Source of the DNA: Treponema sp. UBA4232
Lineage (GTDB): Bacteria > Spirochaetota > Spirochaetia > Treponematales > Treponemataceae
NCBI GenBank assembly: GCA_002396325.1
Contig: DGXM01000111.1
Location: 1-11,844 of the forward strand
Length of the DNA stretch: 11,844 bases
Direction: 5' to 3'
Shown: piece by piece, positions 1-6,987 of the stretch
How positions within the stretch are numbered: the stretch's first letter is position 1
Layout: each line of letters opens with the position of its first letter
Notes under the pieces: model-generated
Told to the model about the DNA's origin: nothing
Databases searched by the model: none
The model's input: only the letters and a program-made list of their open reading frames with translations
Position numbers and translations under genes: made by a program

Positions 1-594
1 AGCGTCACGCGCATCTTTTTCAAAATAAACCCTGCGGTCTTTATTTCCTTTTCCCGTAACCATGGCCGAAGAAAAATCCGGGGAAAAATCTTTCAGTTTG
101 AGATTTGCCATTTCTCCCACACGACAGCCGGAGGAATAAAGCATTTCAAAAAGCGCACGGTCGCGGCTTTCCCACAAAATCTCCTTCGATTCAGGGGCGG
201 CACACAAAGCATCCACTTCACTGCGGGTCATAAATTTCGGAAGATGTCTGGGTGCCTTCAGATTTTTAAGTTCAAGGGCAATATTGAATTTGATGTATCC
301 GCATTTACGGCAGTAGGAAAAAAGTCCCCTTACAGCGGCGATAAAACGGTTGATTGATGTAACGGCATATTTCTGACGGCTCAAAGTTCCAATGCATGAG
401 CGCAGATTGTTTTCCGTCACTGCATCAATCGGAATATCCTGGGAAAGCATCTCCTTCAAATGCTTCAAATCCTCGGTATAGCCGGTGAGAGTGTTCCGGG
501 AAAGTCCCTTCAATGTCCTGGCAGCCAAAAGATATTCCTCACAGGCATCCGAAAGAGTCATCGTTGCATCAGGGACATTCTCATCACTAGTCAT
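1..594 (-). CDS. xerC: Tyrosine recombinase XerC (3' part missing at window edge)
   Basis: This is the first 198 codons of a site-specific tyrosine recombinase, read through to the window edge. XerC pairs with XerD to resolve chromosome dimers at dif. An N-terminal SAM-like DNA-binding domain spans about residues 12-105, including SRNTLTGYTEDL and an INRFIAAVRGLFSY helix. The catalytic domain starts near residue 118. The first catalytic Arg (R158 in SSGCRVGE) and the beta-hairpin Lys (K182 in GKGNKDRR) are visible; the HxxR box and the Tyr nucleophile lie outside the window. The ATG at 594 overlaps the topA stop by 8 nt and has only a weak GGA upstream, so translational coupling to topA is likely. 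The XerC label rests on the complementary gene at 4543-5505 being the better XerD match. A generic Xer-family recombinase is the alternative. Confidence 0.85.
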   Translation of the reverse strand, partial: MTSDENVPDATMTLSDACEEYLLAARTLKGLSRNTLTGYTEDLKHLKEMLSQDIPIDAVTENNLRSCIGTLSRQKYAVTSINRFIAAVRGLFSYCRKCGYIKFNIALELKNLKAPRHLPKFMTRSEVDALCAAPESKEILWESRDRALFEMLYSSGCRVGEMANLKLKDFSPDFSSAMVTGKGNKDRRVYFEKDARDA

Positions 595-2764
595 TGTTTT
601 TTTCCATCAGTTCCTTAAGGCTTTCTCCATCCTCTTCATCGGCAGAGTGCAGATAGTCGCAGTCGGGATTTATGCAGCTTTTGTAGGAACCGTTCTTTTT
701 GTCGAATTTTTCGACCATGAACCATCCGCACTTGGGGCAAGTCACATCAAGAGGCTTGAAATGAGAAATGAAATCGCAAGACGGATAATTCGTGCATCCG
801 TAGAATTCCTTTCCACGTCCCTTTGTCTTTCGAGCCACAATGTCTCCGTTGCATCCGGGGCGCGGGCATTTTGCAAGAGGAATGCTCTTTGTGTTGTGGC
901 ACTCGGGGAATCCGCTGCAGGCAAGGAAGTATCCGAAACGGCCGAGTTTTTTCACCATCGGTCTTCCGCACTTGTCGCACTTCTGGTCTGTCTGCTCATC
1001 CAAAGATCCCTTCAGGCTTTCGTGGGTGTCCATCACCTGATCCACTCTTTTAATGAACGGGTCGTAGAAATCACTAATCATCGTGTTCCAGACCATTGAA
1101 TTCTGCTCAACCTTGTCCAAATCAGTTTCAACCTGTGAAGTGAACTGCTCGTTGATTACGTCGGGAAATGATTCCACGAGGATTCCGCAGATTGTCTTTC
1201 CAAGCTGAGTGGGCACAAGCTGTTTGTTCACCCGGGTAATGTAATAGCGGTCAAGAAGAACCGAGATTATAGGTGCATATGTTGAAGGACGGCCGATGCC
1301 TTTTTCTTCGAGGGTTTTTACCACTGAAGCGTCGGTATAGCGGGCAGGTCCCTGTGTGAAATGCTGCTCAGGATAGAATGTGCCGCTTGTAAGAACCTCT
1401 CCCACTTTCAGAGAAGGAAGATTTCCCGTCACGTCCTCTTTTGAAGAAAGCACTTTGAGCACACTGTAAAAGCCTTTTTCGCTGAGTTTCGATGCAGACG
1501 AATGGAAGATTGCGTCCCCGGCCTGAATGTCAACACTCACGGTTTTTGTTTTGGCATTGTTCATCTGGCTTGAGACAAAACGTTCCCATATAATAGAATA
1601 AAGTCTTAACTGGTCGCGGTTAAGATAAGTCTTTACGCTTTCGGGGGTGTACTTCACGTATGTGGGACGGATCGCTTCATGGGCATCCTGCGCTGATTTT
1701 CCCACTGCATATTCAATTTTTTCGGGAGGAAGCTGGTCAGGATAATTTTTTTCAATCCATCCGCGCACATCGTCGATTGCCGTCTGGGAAACACGGACTG
1801 AATCCGTACGCATATAAGTGATGAGACCGACCATCGTATGACCGATCTGAACACCTTCATAAAGCTGTTGTGCCAGCTGCATCGTCTTTTTCGAAGTGAA
1901 TCCCAGACGGTTTGCGGCAGCCTGCTGAAGTTTCGATGTGGTGAACGGAGCTTTTGGTCTCACGCTCTTTTCGGTTTCCTTCAAATCAACAACCACGCAC
2001 TGATTTCCGCGGATTTCTTCAATTATCGCATTCACCGACTGTTCATTCTTGAGTTCAGGTTTTGAGCCTTTGTAAAGAGAAAGCTGTGAAGAAAACTTTG
2101 TCTTTCCCTTGAAAAGATCCGCATCCAATGTCCAATACTCTTCGGGAATAAAATCCTCCACTTCCTTTTCACGCTCGCAGATAAGACGCAGGGCAACCGA
2201 TTGGACTCTTCCGGCACTAAGACCGTTTTTCACTTTTTTCCACAACAGAGGGCTCAGATTGTATCCCACAAGGCGGTCAAGCACACGGCGGGCTTTCTGG
2301 GCATTCACTTTGGCCTCGTCGATTGTTCCGGGATGCTTTACGGCCTCCTTTATGGCCAACGGAGTGATTTCGTTGAACACGATGCGCTTTATGGGGGCTG
2401 CCGTTTTTTCTGAAAGTGCTTTGTTCAAATGCCAGGCGATGGCTTCCCCTTCACGGTCGTTATCAGATGCAAGCAGAATCTGACCGGCATTTTTCGCATC
2501 TTTCTGGAGTTCCTTCAAAAGTTTTGCCCTGCCACGCACGGTAATGTACTCAGGCTGAAAATCATGCGCCACGTCAATCGCAAGACGGCTTTTGGGAAGA
2601 TCAATCAGATGTCCCATTGAAGCCTTCACTTTGTACCCGGCACCAAGATAATGCTCTATGGTCTTTGCCTTTGCAGGGGACTCCACTATTACAAGGGTTC
2701 CCTTTGATTTTGCGGCAGATTTTTTTGTTTTCGCATCGGTTTTTGCAGCGGTTTTTGCGGCCAT
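587..2764 (-). CDS. topA: DNA topoisomerase I (type IA, TopA)
   Basis: Relaxes negatively supercoiled DNA by single-strand passage in the cytoplasm. The protein has 725 residues. An Ala/Lys-rich tail (2-22) precedes the TOPRIM domain, which has E28 in VIVESPAKAK and the acidic triad D101, D103 and E105 in ASDNDREGE. The active-site Tyr is Y317 in GLITYMRTDS, and GIGRPSTYAPII lies at 489-500. Three C-terminal zinc ribbons follow, with Cys at 596/599/616/622, 633/638/657/663 and 676/679/697/702, then a short acidic tail. All catalytic residues are present and the length is normal for a bacterial TopA with zinc ribbons. The ATG at 2764 has a GAGGTG ribosome site 5 nt upstream. The gene follows dprA after 27 nt, and its stop overlaps xerC. 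The dprA-topA order is also common in other bacteria. Confidence 0.98.
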   Translation of the reverse strand: MAAKTAAKTDAKTKKSAAKSKGTLVIVESPAKAKTIEHYLGAGYKVKASMGHLIDLPKSRLAIDVAHDFQPEYITVRGRAKLLKELQKDAKNAGQILLASDNDREGEAIAWHLNKALSEKTAAPIKRIVFNEITPLAIKEAVKHPGTIDEAKVNAQKARRVLDRLVGYNLSPLLWKKVKNGLSAGRVQSVALRLICEREKEVEDFIPEEYWTLDADLFKGKTKFSSQLSLYKGSKPELKNEQSVNAIIEEIRGNQCVVVDLKETEKSVRPKAPFTTSKLQQAAANRLGFTSKKTMQLAQQLYEGVQIGHTMVGLITYMRTDSVRVSQTAIDDVRGWIEKNYPDQLPPEKIEYAVGKSAQDAHEAIRPTYVKYTPESVKTYLNRDQLRLYSIIWERFVSSQMNNAKTKTVSVDIQAGDAIFHSSASKLSEKGFYSVLKVLSSKEDVTGNLPSLKVGEVLTSGTFYPEQHFTQGPARYTDASVVKTLEEKGIGRPSTYAPIISVLLDRYYITRVNKQLVPTQLGKTICGILVESFPDVINEQFTSQVETDLDKVEQNSMVWNTMISDFYDPFIKRVDQVMDTHESLKGSLDEQTDQKCDKCGRPMVKKLGRFGYFLACSGFPECHNTKSIPLAKCPRPGCNGDIVARKTKGRGKEFYGCTNYPSCDFISHFKPLDVTCPKCGWFMVEKFDKKNGSYKSCINPDCDYLHSADEEDGESLKELMEKNND

Positions 2765-2769
2765 TTTTT

Positions 2770-2775
2770 CACCTC
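2770..2775 (-). promoter_or_regulatory. Ribosome binding site of topA
   Basis: GAGGTG lies 5 nt before the ATG at 2764. It fixes the start in front of the Ala/Lys-rich tail, so that tail is translated and the TOPRIM domain is not the first thing made. Confidence 0.7.
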
Positions 2776-2791
2776 ATCTTTACCGCCGGAC

Positions 2792-3787
2792 TTAAAACAA
2801 ATCCAGCTGAACGTTTTTTTTATGCATTTGACTTGTCCCCGGAGCATCTGAAAGCACACGGCAAAAGTCATCGAAATCATTTACAACGGAAGCACCTTCC
2901 TGCACATACATTGAGCATGTACGGGAGATTTTTTCACTTCCCCCTTTCCCGGAGGCCTCCAACGCGGTCAGGGATTTTTTCTCAAGCTCCTTCGCTTCCT
3001 CGCAAAAACAGGTGTCGAGAAACATCACATCGCGGTCGTATCCCAGGGCATAGTCAACAGTGATGAGAGCTCCACTTCCAACAGGAGCCTCTGAAACCAC
3101 CGTGACAGGCGAAAGGGAAGCAATTATCCTGTTACGCTGCACGAATCTCCAGCTTTCTGCCGGGGCCCCCGGAAGATATTCACTTACAATGCAGCCTTCC
3201 GTCTTTAAAATATATTCGGCAATTTTTTTGTTTCCGCTAGGGACAATAGTATCGATCCCCCCCGGAAGCACCGCACAGGTCAGCCCGGAAAGACCTTCTT
3301 CCGCAGCTTTGAGAGCACCCCTGTGGGCAAAACTATCCGCACCGTAAGCCAGACCTGAAACCACGCAACAGCCGTTTTTTGCAGCCTGAAATGCAAAATC
3401 CGCAGTTTTTTCCGCACTTTTTCTGCAAAGACGGCGGGTTCCCACCACGGAAACGGTTTTCTTTTCAAGACACGAAAGATTTCCCCTATAATATAGAACA
3501 AAAGGAGGGTCGAAAATCTCTGACAGAAGCCTGGGAAAAGAATCCTGGTCATAACGCACCATTTCGATTCCAAATCTTTCCATGATGGCGGCACTTTTTT
3601 CAGCCTGCGCAAGGGCAGATCCGCCGTTCCATGTGGAAGTCCTGACTCTTCTGTGTATTGCAGAACTGATGTCATCCCTTGAAAACGATGCAAGCTCCTC
3701 AGCAGATTTTACAATCTTACGAAGCGAGCTTTTTTCGCGGAAAGTGAGAAATTCCATTGAAGACAGAACCAAATCTAAAAAATCCAC
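2792..3787 (-). CDS. dprA: DNA processing protein DprA (Smf)
   Basis: DprA binds incoming or exposed single-stranded DNA and loads RecA, which protects transforming DNA. The protein has 331 residues. A short N-terminal helical region (about 1-70) precedes a Rossmann-like core (about 75-315) with VVGTR (114-118), SGLAYGADSFAH (144-155), PGGIDT (175-180), SEYLPG (202-207), FVQRNRIIASLS (215-226) and GSGALIT (237-243). The conserved VPG...N.LI stretch after GR(D)VMF is replaced by a divergent Cys- and Lys-rich segment (about 256-290). The usual GA..V.D.DD ending returns at 298-307. No clear winged-helix domain follows, so the protein is on the short side. The start is a GTG at 3787 with no Shine-Dalgarno site; an in-frame ATG at 3757 is the alternative. 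The GTG is favoured because residues 4-10 look like the usual DprA N-terminus. The gene sits 9 nt after the TPR gene and 27 nt before topA. Confidence 0.93.
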   Translation of the reverse strand: MDFLDLVLSSMEFLTFREKSSLRKIVKSAEELASFSRDDISSAIHRRVRTSTWNGGSALAQAEKSAAIMERFGIEMVRYDQDSFPRLLSEIFDPPFVLYYRGNLSCLEKKTVSVVGTRRLCRKSAEKTADFAFQAAKNGCCVVSGLAYGADSFAHRGALKAAEEGLSGLTCAVLPGGIDTIVPSGNKKIAEYILKTEGCIVSEYLPGAPAESWRFVQRNRIIASLSPVTVVSEAPVGSGALITVDYALGYDRDVMFLDTCFCEEAKELEKKSLTALEASGKGGSEKISRTCSMYVQEGASVVNDFDDFCRVLSDAPGTSQMHKKNVQLDLF

Positions 3788-3793
3788 ACTAAA

Positions 3794-3822
3794 ATGTTAC
3801 TTATTTAAGTATTGTGCGTCAA
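3794..3822 (-). promoter_or_regulatory. Candidate sigma-70-type promoter for dprA-topA-xerC
   Basis: The -35 box TTGACG (3817-3822) is one mismatch from consensus. It is followed by a 17-nt spacer and a -10 box TAACAT (3794-3799, four of six matches). Both boxes lie in the last codons and stop of the TPR gene. The expected transcription start falls at about 3787, the first base of the dprA GTG codon. This could be a secondary promoter inside the operon. It is a visual match in coding sequence, so it may be chance. Confidence 0.35.
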
Positions 3823-4543
3823 GTGCTAATTTTTTATTTATTTCAGCCTGGCTCACTTTTTCATCATTCGGATGCAGTTCGATTATCCTGTCGTAAAGAG
3901 AAACAGCCTTGTCGAATTCTCTCGTGGTGTAATAGGCACGGGCCAAAACCATCATTCCGTCGGTATCCTTGGTCTGCGTTTCAAGGAAGGTCTCCAGATA
4001 AGGAATTGCTTTTTCCGGTTCTTCAAGATTGAAGACATAAAGCACTCCGAGACCGTACATGGCACGGTAGTATTTCGGAGAGATTGAGAGGGCCTGCAAA
4101 AAGGATTCCTCGCTGATTTTCAGGTAACGGTTTTTTATCTGGACAGTGGTTCCTGCGGCATTCACATTCCAGTCTTTCTGTGAATTCGCAATGTAAACGG
4201 CACAGCAGGCAAGATAAAAATACAGATTTGCATTGTTCGGATAAAATTCAACAGCTTTCTGGAAACATTCATAGGCTTTTCCGTACATGCCTTCGTCAAG
4301 ATAACGTGTGCCGAGAATCTTCCACCAGATGCCTTCCTGAGACTGGGTTGTAACCAAATCCAGAGCACGGCGGTCGTATTTTGCAATTGCTTCCTGCAGT
4401 TCTTCCTTTGTAGTGGGGGACGAAACACCCTCCTCCATTTTCTGCATACGCTTTATAGAATTATAGGAGTTTCCGCATGAAACCAGCGTTCCCAAAACGG
4501 CACATAACACGGCGGCAAATGCCAAGCGACAAAAAACTTTCAT
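3797..4543 (-). CDS. TPR-repeat lipoprotein of unknown function
   Basis: I do not recognise a named family. The 248-residue protein starts with a basic residue and a hydrophobic stretch ending in a lipobox, LVSC, with C23 as the likely lipidated residue. It is therefore probably anchored to a membrane on the periplasmic side. A polar linker (about 24-65) follows, then TPR-like helix pairs at about 70-103 (WWKILGTRYLDEGMYGKAYE, then ..AVEFYPNN), 106-156 (interrupted by a loop near 121-140), 160-190 and 194-227 (MMVLARAYYTTREFDKAVSL, then ..IIELHPND). TPRs usually hold other proteins, so a scaffold role is plausible. The ATG at 4543 has AGGGAG 7 nt upstream and overlaps the xerD stop by one base (TAATG). 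Its place after ftsZ and xerD suggests, but does not show, a link to cell division or envelope growth. Confidence 0.88.
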   Translation of the reverse strand: MKVFCRLAFAAVLCAVLGTLVSCGNSYNSIKRMQKMEEGVSSPTTKEELQEAIAKYDRRALDLVTTQSQEGIWWKILGTRYLDEGMYGKAYECFQKAVEFYPNNANLYFYLACCAVYIANSQKDWNVNAAGTTVQIKNRYLKISEESFLQALSISPKYYRAMYGLGVLYVFNLEEPEKAIPYLETFLETQTKDTDGMMVLARAYYTTREFDKAVSLYDRIIELHPNDEKVSQAEINKKLALDAQYLNK

Positions 4544-5505
4544 TAATCATCTCCCTGTGACGGACTGGTGGAGCGGGAATTTTCATCTGAGCCGGCGTTT
4601 CCGTGACCGGGAAAATAGCCTGCATGATACTCACTCAACTGCTCGTCATCAATATGTGTATAAATCTGCGTGGTCGAAAGATCCGAATGTCCAAGCAATT
4701 CCTGCACTGAACGCAAATCCGCACCACCAGAAAGCAAATGTGTTGCAAAAGAATGGCGCAAAGTATGGACTTTTGCCTCCACACCGCTCTTCTTTTCCAA
4801 GTTTTGAAAATTCTTCCATATACCTTTGCGGGAAAGAGGCTGTCCACGGAAATTCACGAAAACCTGCGGAATCTGTCTGCTTCCCACAATCTGAGGCCGG
4901 GCTTCATTGAGCCATTTTTTGAGCCACTCCTCGGCAACGGCACCAAAAGGCACAAGCCTTTCCTTATCTCCTTTTCCGCGCACCAAAATGAGTTTTTCAT
5001 CGAAGTGCACATTTGACACAAGCAAAGAAGATGCTTCACTTATGCGAAGTCCGCAGCTGTATATGAGCTCGAACAAGGCCCGGTCACGTATTCCAAGTGG
5101 TGTGGATGTGTCAACCACGTCAAGAAGGGTGTCAACCTGTTCCACCGTAAGCACTTTCGGAAGTCTTCGCGAAGCATGCGGTCTGTCCAGCTCAAGAGCA
5201 TAATTCTCCTGCCAGATGCCGAGTCTTTTCAAAAAAACTCCGAACGCACGCAAAGCCGAAATATCTTTGGCAATCGTAAGCTCAACGCAGCCCTGTTCAC
5301 GCCGCCAGGCAAGAAAATAAAGCAGATCCTGCTGACGGACATCTTCAAGCGCACGGTCTTTTTTTTCCAGCCAGTGAAGAAATTCCTCCGAACTGAAACA
5401 ATAGGTCTGCGCCGAAAGTTCAGAGCGTCTTTCCACCAGAAGCAAATCAGAGTAAAAATCCCTGATCAAAGGCCTCCATGAAGACTGTTCTTCCTTATTC
5501 ATCAT
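4543..5505 (-). CDS. xerD: Tyrosine recombinase XerD
   Basis: XerD partners XerC at dif to convert chromosome dimers to monomers before septum closure, normally under FtsK control. The protein has 320 residues. The N-terminal SAM-like domain covers about 12-105 and the catalytic domain about 115-300. All catalytic residues are visible: R154 (CGLRISEA), K178 (GKGDKERLVPFG), H247 and R250 (HTLRHSFATH), H273 (LGHSDLSTTQ) and the nucleophile Y282 (IYTH). GKGDKERLVPFG and STTQIYTH are closer to XerD than to XerC. A polar Ser/Gly/Asp-rich tail of about 20 residues extends past the usual end. Two adjacent ATG codons (5505, 5502) could start it; neither has a strong ribosome site, and the first overlaps the ftsZ stop by 11 nt, pointing to coupling. 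The stop overlaps the next gene by one base. Confidence 0.95.
   Translation of the reverse strand: MMNKEEQSSWRPLIRDFYSDLLLVERRSELSAQTYCFSSEEFLHWLEKKDRALEDVRQQDLLYFLAWRREQGCVELTIAKDISALRAFGVFLKRLGIWQENYALELDRPHASRRLPKVLTVEQVDTLLDVVDTSTPLGIRDRALFELIYSCGLRISEASSLLVSNVHFDEKLILVRGKGDKERLVPFGAVAEEWLKKWLNEARPQIVGSRQIPQVFVNFRGQPLSRKGIWKNFQNLEKKSGVEAKVHTLRHSFATHLLSGGADLRSVQELLGHSDLSTTQIYTHIDDEQLSEYHAGYFPGHGNAGSDENSRSTSPSQGDD
4551..4556 (-). promoter_or_regulatory. Ribosome binding site of the TPR lipoprotein gene
   Basis: AGGGAG lies 7 nt before the ATG at 4543, inside the last codons of xerD. It supports the start that gives a complete lipoprotein signal peptide. Confidence 0.65.
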
Positions 5506-6898
5506 CCGACAAATCTATGGAACGGTTGAGTCCCTTCAGATTGCGCCAAATTGCAGGCTGCTTCAAATCTTCATCGTTGCGTTTGAAACTTGGCGGAGGC
5601 TCATGAACGGAAGGTCTGCTTCTTTCCTGAGTCACACGCTGCCTCAAAGACTCACTGAGCGAAGGTCCGTTTCCGTCTGAATCAGTGTCATCTGAAAAAA
5701 GTCCCTCCACCTCTTTATCATTTTCATCATACAAAGCATCGGTATTTACCGGAAGACTGCTGAATTTCCCGATATTTTCTTCTGCTGCAGGCTTTTTCAC
5801 AGGATCAAGGGGCTTTCCGAACATAAGAGCCGCAAAATCATCCTGCGAGACAACATCGCTGTTGGCTTTCTTTTCCCTTTCAGCGGCGGCGGCCTGGGCT
5901 TTTTCCTCCTCGGACTGCTCGAAACCTGTTGCAATCACCGTAACGGAGATTTTTTCTCCCATCGACGGATCAAGAACCTGTCCCCAGAAGAGATTAAGGT
6001 GCTTTGAGGCGGACGCGGAAATATTCTTGATGATTTCATCGACTTCGACCATGCCCAAATCTTCGGCACTGGTGATGTTTACAAGGATGTGACTTGCGCC
6101 GTCTATGCTGCGGTTCTCAAGCATGGGATTTGAAATGGCGGCCTGGGCTGCTTCGACCGCACGGTTTTCACCTTCTGCGATACCCACACCGAGGATTGCC
6201 TCTCCCTTGTCTTTCATAACGGTCTTCACATCCGCAAAGTCGCAGTTCACTTCTCCCGGCTTAGTGATGATTTCCGTAATGCCCATCACACCCTGGCAAA
6301 GCACATCGTCCGCCAAACGGAATGACTGGCGGTATGTAAGCTTTCTGTCCGTGCCCACAATCTTCATAATCTGTTCATTGGGGATTATAATCAGGCTGTC
6401 CACATGTTCGCGGAGTTTTTTTATACCGCTTGAGGCATTTTCCATGCGGACTTCACCTTCAAATTTGAACGGAGTCGTGACAACGCCGATTGTAAGAGCT
6501 CCCTGCTCGTGTGCAATGCGTGCGACAACCGGAGCCGAACCGGTGCCTGTTCCACCGCCCATACCGCAAGTGATGATGACCATATTCGCACCGCGGATAA
6601 TCTCGGTAATGGCATCCTCATCTTCTTTGGCGGCATTTTCACCTATTTCAGGATTTCCACCTGCTCCAAGACCGCCTGTAAGCTGCTGACCGATTGGAAC
6701 ACGTTTCTGAGCCTTTGAAATACGCAGTGCCTGCATATCCGTGTTGAGGACTATAAACTCCACGTCACTCACGCCGGCTTCTATCATACGGTTCACGGCA
6801 GACGAACCACCGCCTCCGCATCCGATAATCTTTATGACCGTAGGACTAGGTGCATGCAACGGTTCCCCCAGCACTTTGTCAACATCCAAATCAATCAT
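5495..6898 (-). CDS. ftsZ: Cell division protein FtsZ
   Basis: A tubulin-like GTPase that polymerises into the Z ring at midcell and recruits the divisome. The protein has 467 residues. The GTPase domain begins near residue 20 with GCGGGGSSAVNRM (27-38) and has the tubulin signature GGGTGTG at 114-120. The catalytic T7 loop NCDFAD lies at 218-223, and the second domain ends near 325 (VTVIATGF). A disordered acidic linker (about 326-445) leads to a C-terminal peptide around QPAIWRNLKG (447-456), the likely docking site for FtsA and other partners, followed by an acidic end (DLSDDE). I chose the ATG at 6898 because GGGAGGAG lies directly upstream; an in-frame TTG at 6910 would sit upstream of that site. 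An 89-nt gap to ftsA holds a promoter candidate and a leader ORF. The stop overlaps xerD. Confidence 0.98.
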   Translation of the reverse strand: MIDLDVDKVLGEPLHAPSPTVIKIIGCGGGGSSAVNRMIEAGVSDVEFIVLNTDMQALRISKAQKRVPIGQQLTGGLGAGGNPEIGENAAKEDEDAITEIIRGANMVIITCGMGGGTGTGSAPVVARIAHEQGALTIGVVTTPFKFEGEVRMENASSGIKKLREHVDSLIIIPNEQIMKIVGTDRKLTYRQSFRLADDVLCQGVMGITEIITKPGEVNCDFADVKTVMKDKGEAILGVGIAEGENRAVEAAQAAISNPMLENRSIDGASHILVNITSAEDLGMVEVDEIIKNISASASKHLNLFWGQVLDPSMGEKISVTVIATGFEQSEEEKAQAAAAEREKKANSDVVSQDDFAALMFGKPLDPVKKPAAEENIGKFSSLPVNTDALYDENDKEVEGLFSDDTDSDGNGPSLSESLRQRVTQERSRPSVHEPPPSFKRNDEDLKQPAIWRNLKGLNRSIDLSDDE

Positions 6899-6915
6899 AG
6901 CTCCTCCCAACCCAT
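6895..6915 (-). CDS. Candidate six-codon leader ORF before ftsZ (MGWEEL)
   Basis: An ATG at 6915 opens a six-codon frame encoding MGWEEL. Its TGA (6895-6897) overlaps the ftsZ ATG as ATGA. It has its own GGGAG ribosome site (6924-6928), 8 nt upstream. The frame spans the ftsZ ribosome site, so ribosomes reading it would pass over that site and stop on the ftsZ start. This could couple or tune ftsZ translation. An ORF this short can arise by chance, so the call is tentative. Confidence 0.25.
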   Translation of the reverse strand: MGWEEL

Positions 6916-6987
6916 TTTTACATCTCCCGGGAAATATCCCCCTTTCTGCGGGAAAGTTTCTTCCATTATATCACAAATTCGTCTGAA
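6899..6987 (-). other. ftsA-ftsZ intergenic leader region (89 nt)
   Basis: This is the only sizeable gap in the window. Besides the promoter candidate, the leader ORF and the ribosome site, it carries two copies of TTTCCCG (at about 6947-6953 and 6929-6935) flanking GGGGGA (about 6938-6943). The G-run could pair with either copy, giving two mutually exclusive short stems. No U-tract follows, so it is not an intrinsic terminator. A regulatory role is speculative. Confidence 0.35.
6901..6908 (-). promoter_or_regulatory. Strong ribosome binding site of ftsZ
   Basis: GGGAGGAG ends 2 nt before the ATG at 6898, with its GGAGG core 4 nt away. It is the best Shine-Dalgarno match in the window, fitting high FtsZ output, and it decides the ftsZ start against the TTG at 6910. 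Confidence 0.75.

Noticed and set aside
485..1099. Open frame of 204 codons on the plus strand across xerC and topA
   Set aside because: It is antisense to the conserved zinc ribbons of TopA and the start of xerC, with no recognisable domain or convincing ribosome site.
2700..2764. Short AAKT-like tandem repeat as a DNA repeat element
   Set aside because: It is coding sequence for a biased protein tail; the DNA copies are imperfect and confined to topA.
2805..2825. T-run on the plus strand that might mark a terminator
   Set aside because: It encodes Lys codons near the dprA end on the minus strand, has no stem before it, and no plus-strand gene exists to terminate.
2617..3063. Open frame of 148 codons on the plus strand across topA and dprA
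   Set aside because: It is antisense to two recognised genes; the His/Arg/Pro-rich translation has no family features.
1..5505. Two tyrosine recombinases as signs of a mobile or integron element
   Set aside because: Both look like chromosomal Xer proteins in housekeeping context. No att repeats, tRNA gene, cargo genes or compositional break are visible.
6105..6689. Open frame of 194 codons on the plus strand inside ftsZ
   Set aside because: It is antisense to a highly conserved part of FtsZ, has a low-complexity Ser/Pro/Ile-rich translation and shows no motif. It reflects ftsZ codon bias.
6899..6910. Longer ftsZ start at the TTG at 6910
   Set aside because: The strong ribosome site lies downstream of this codon and points to the ATG at 6898.
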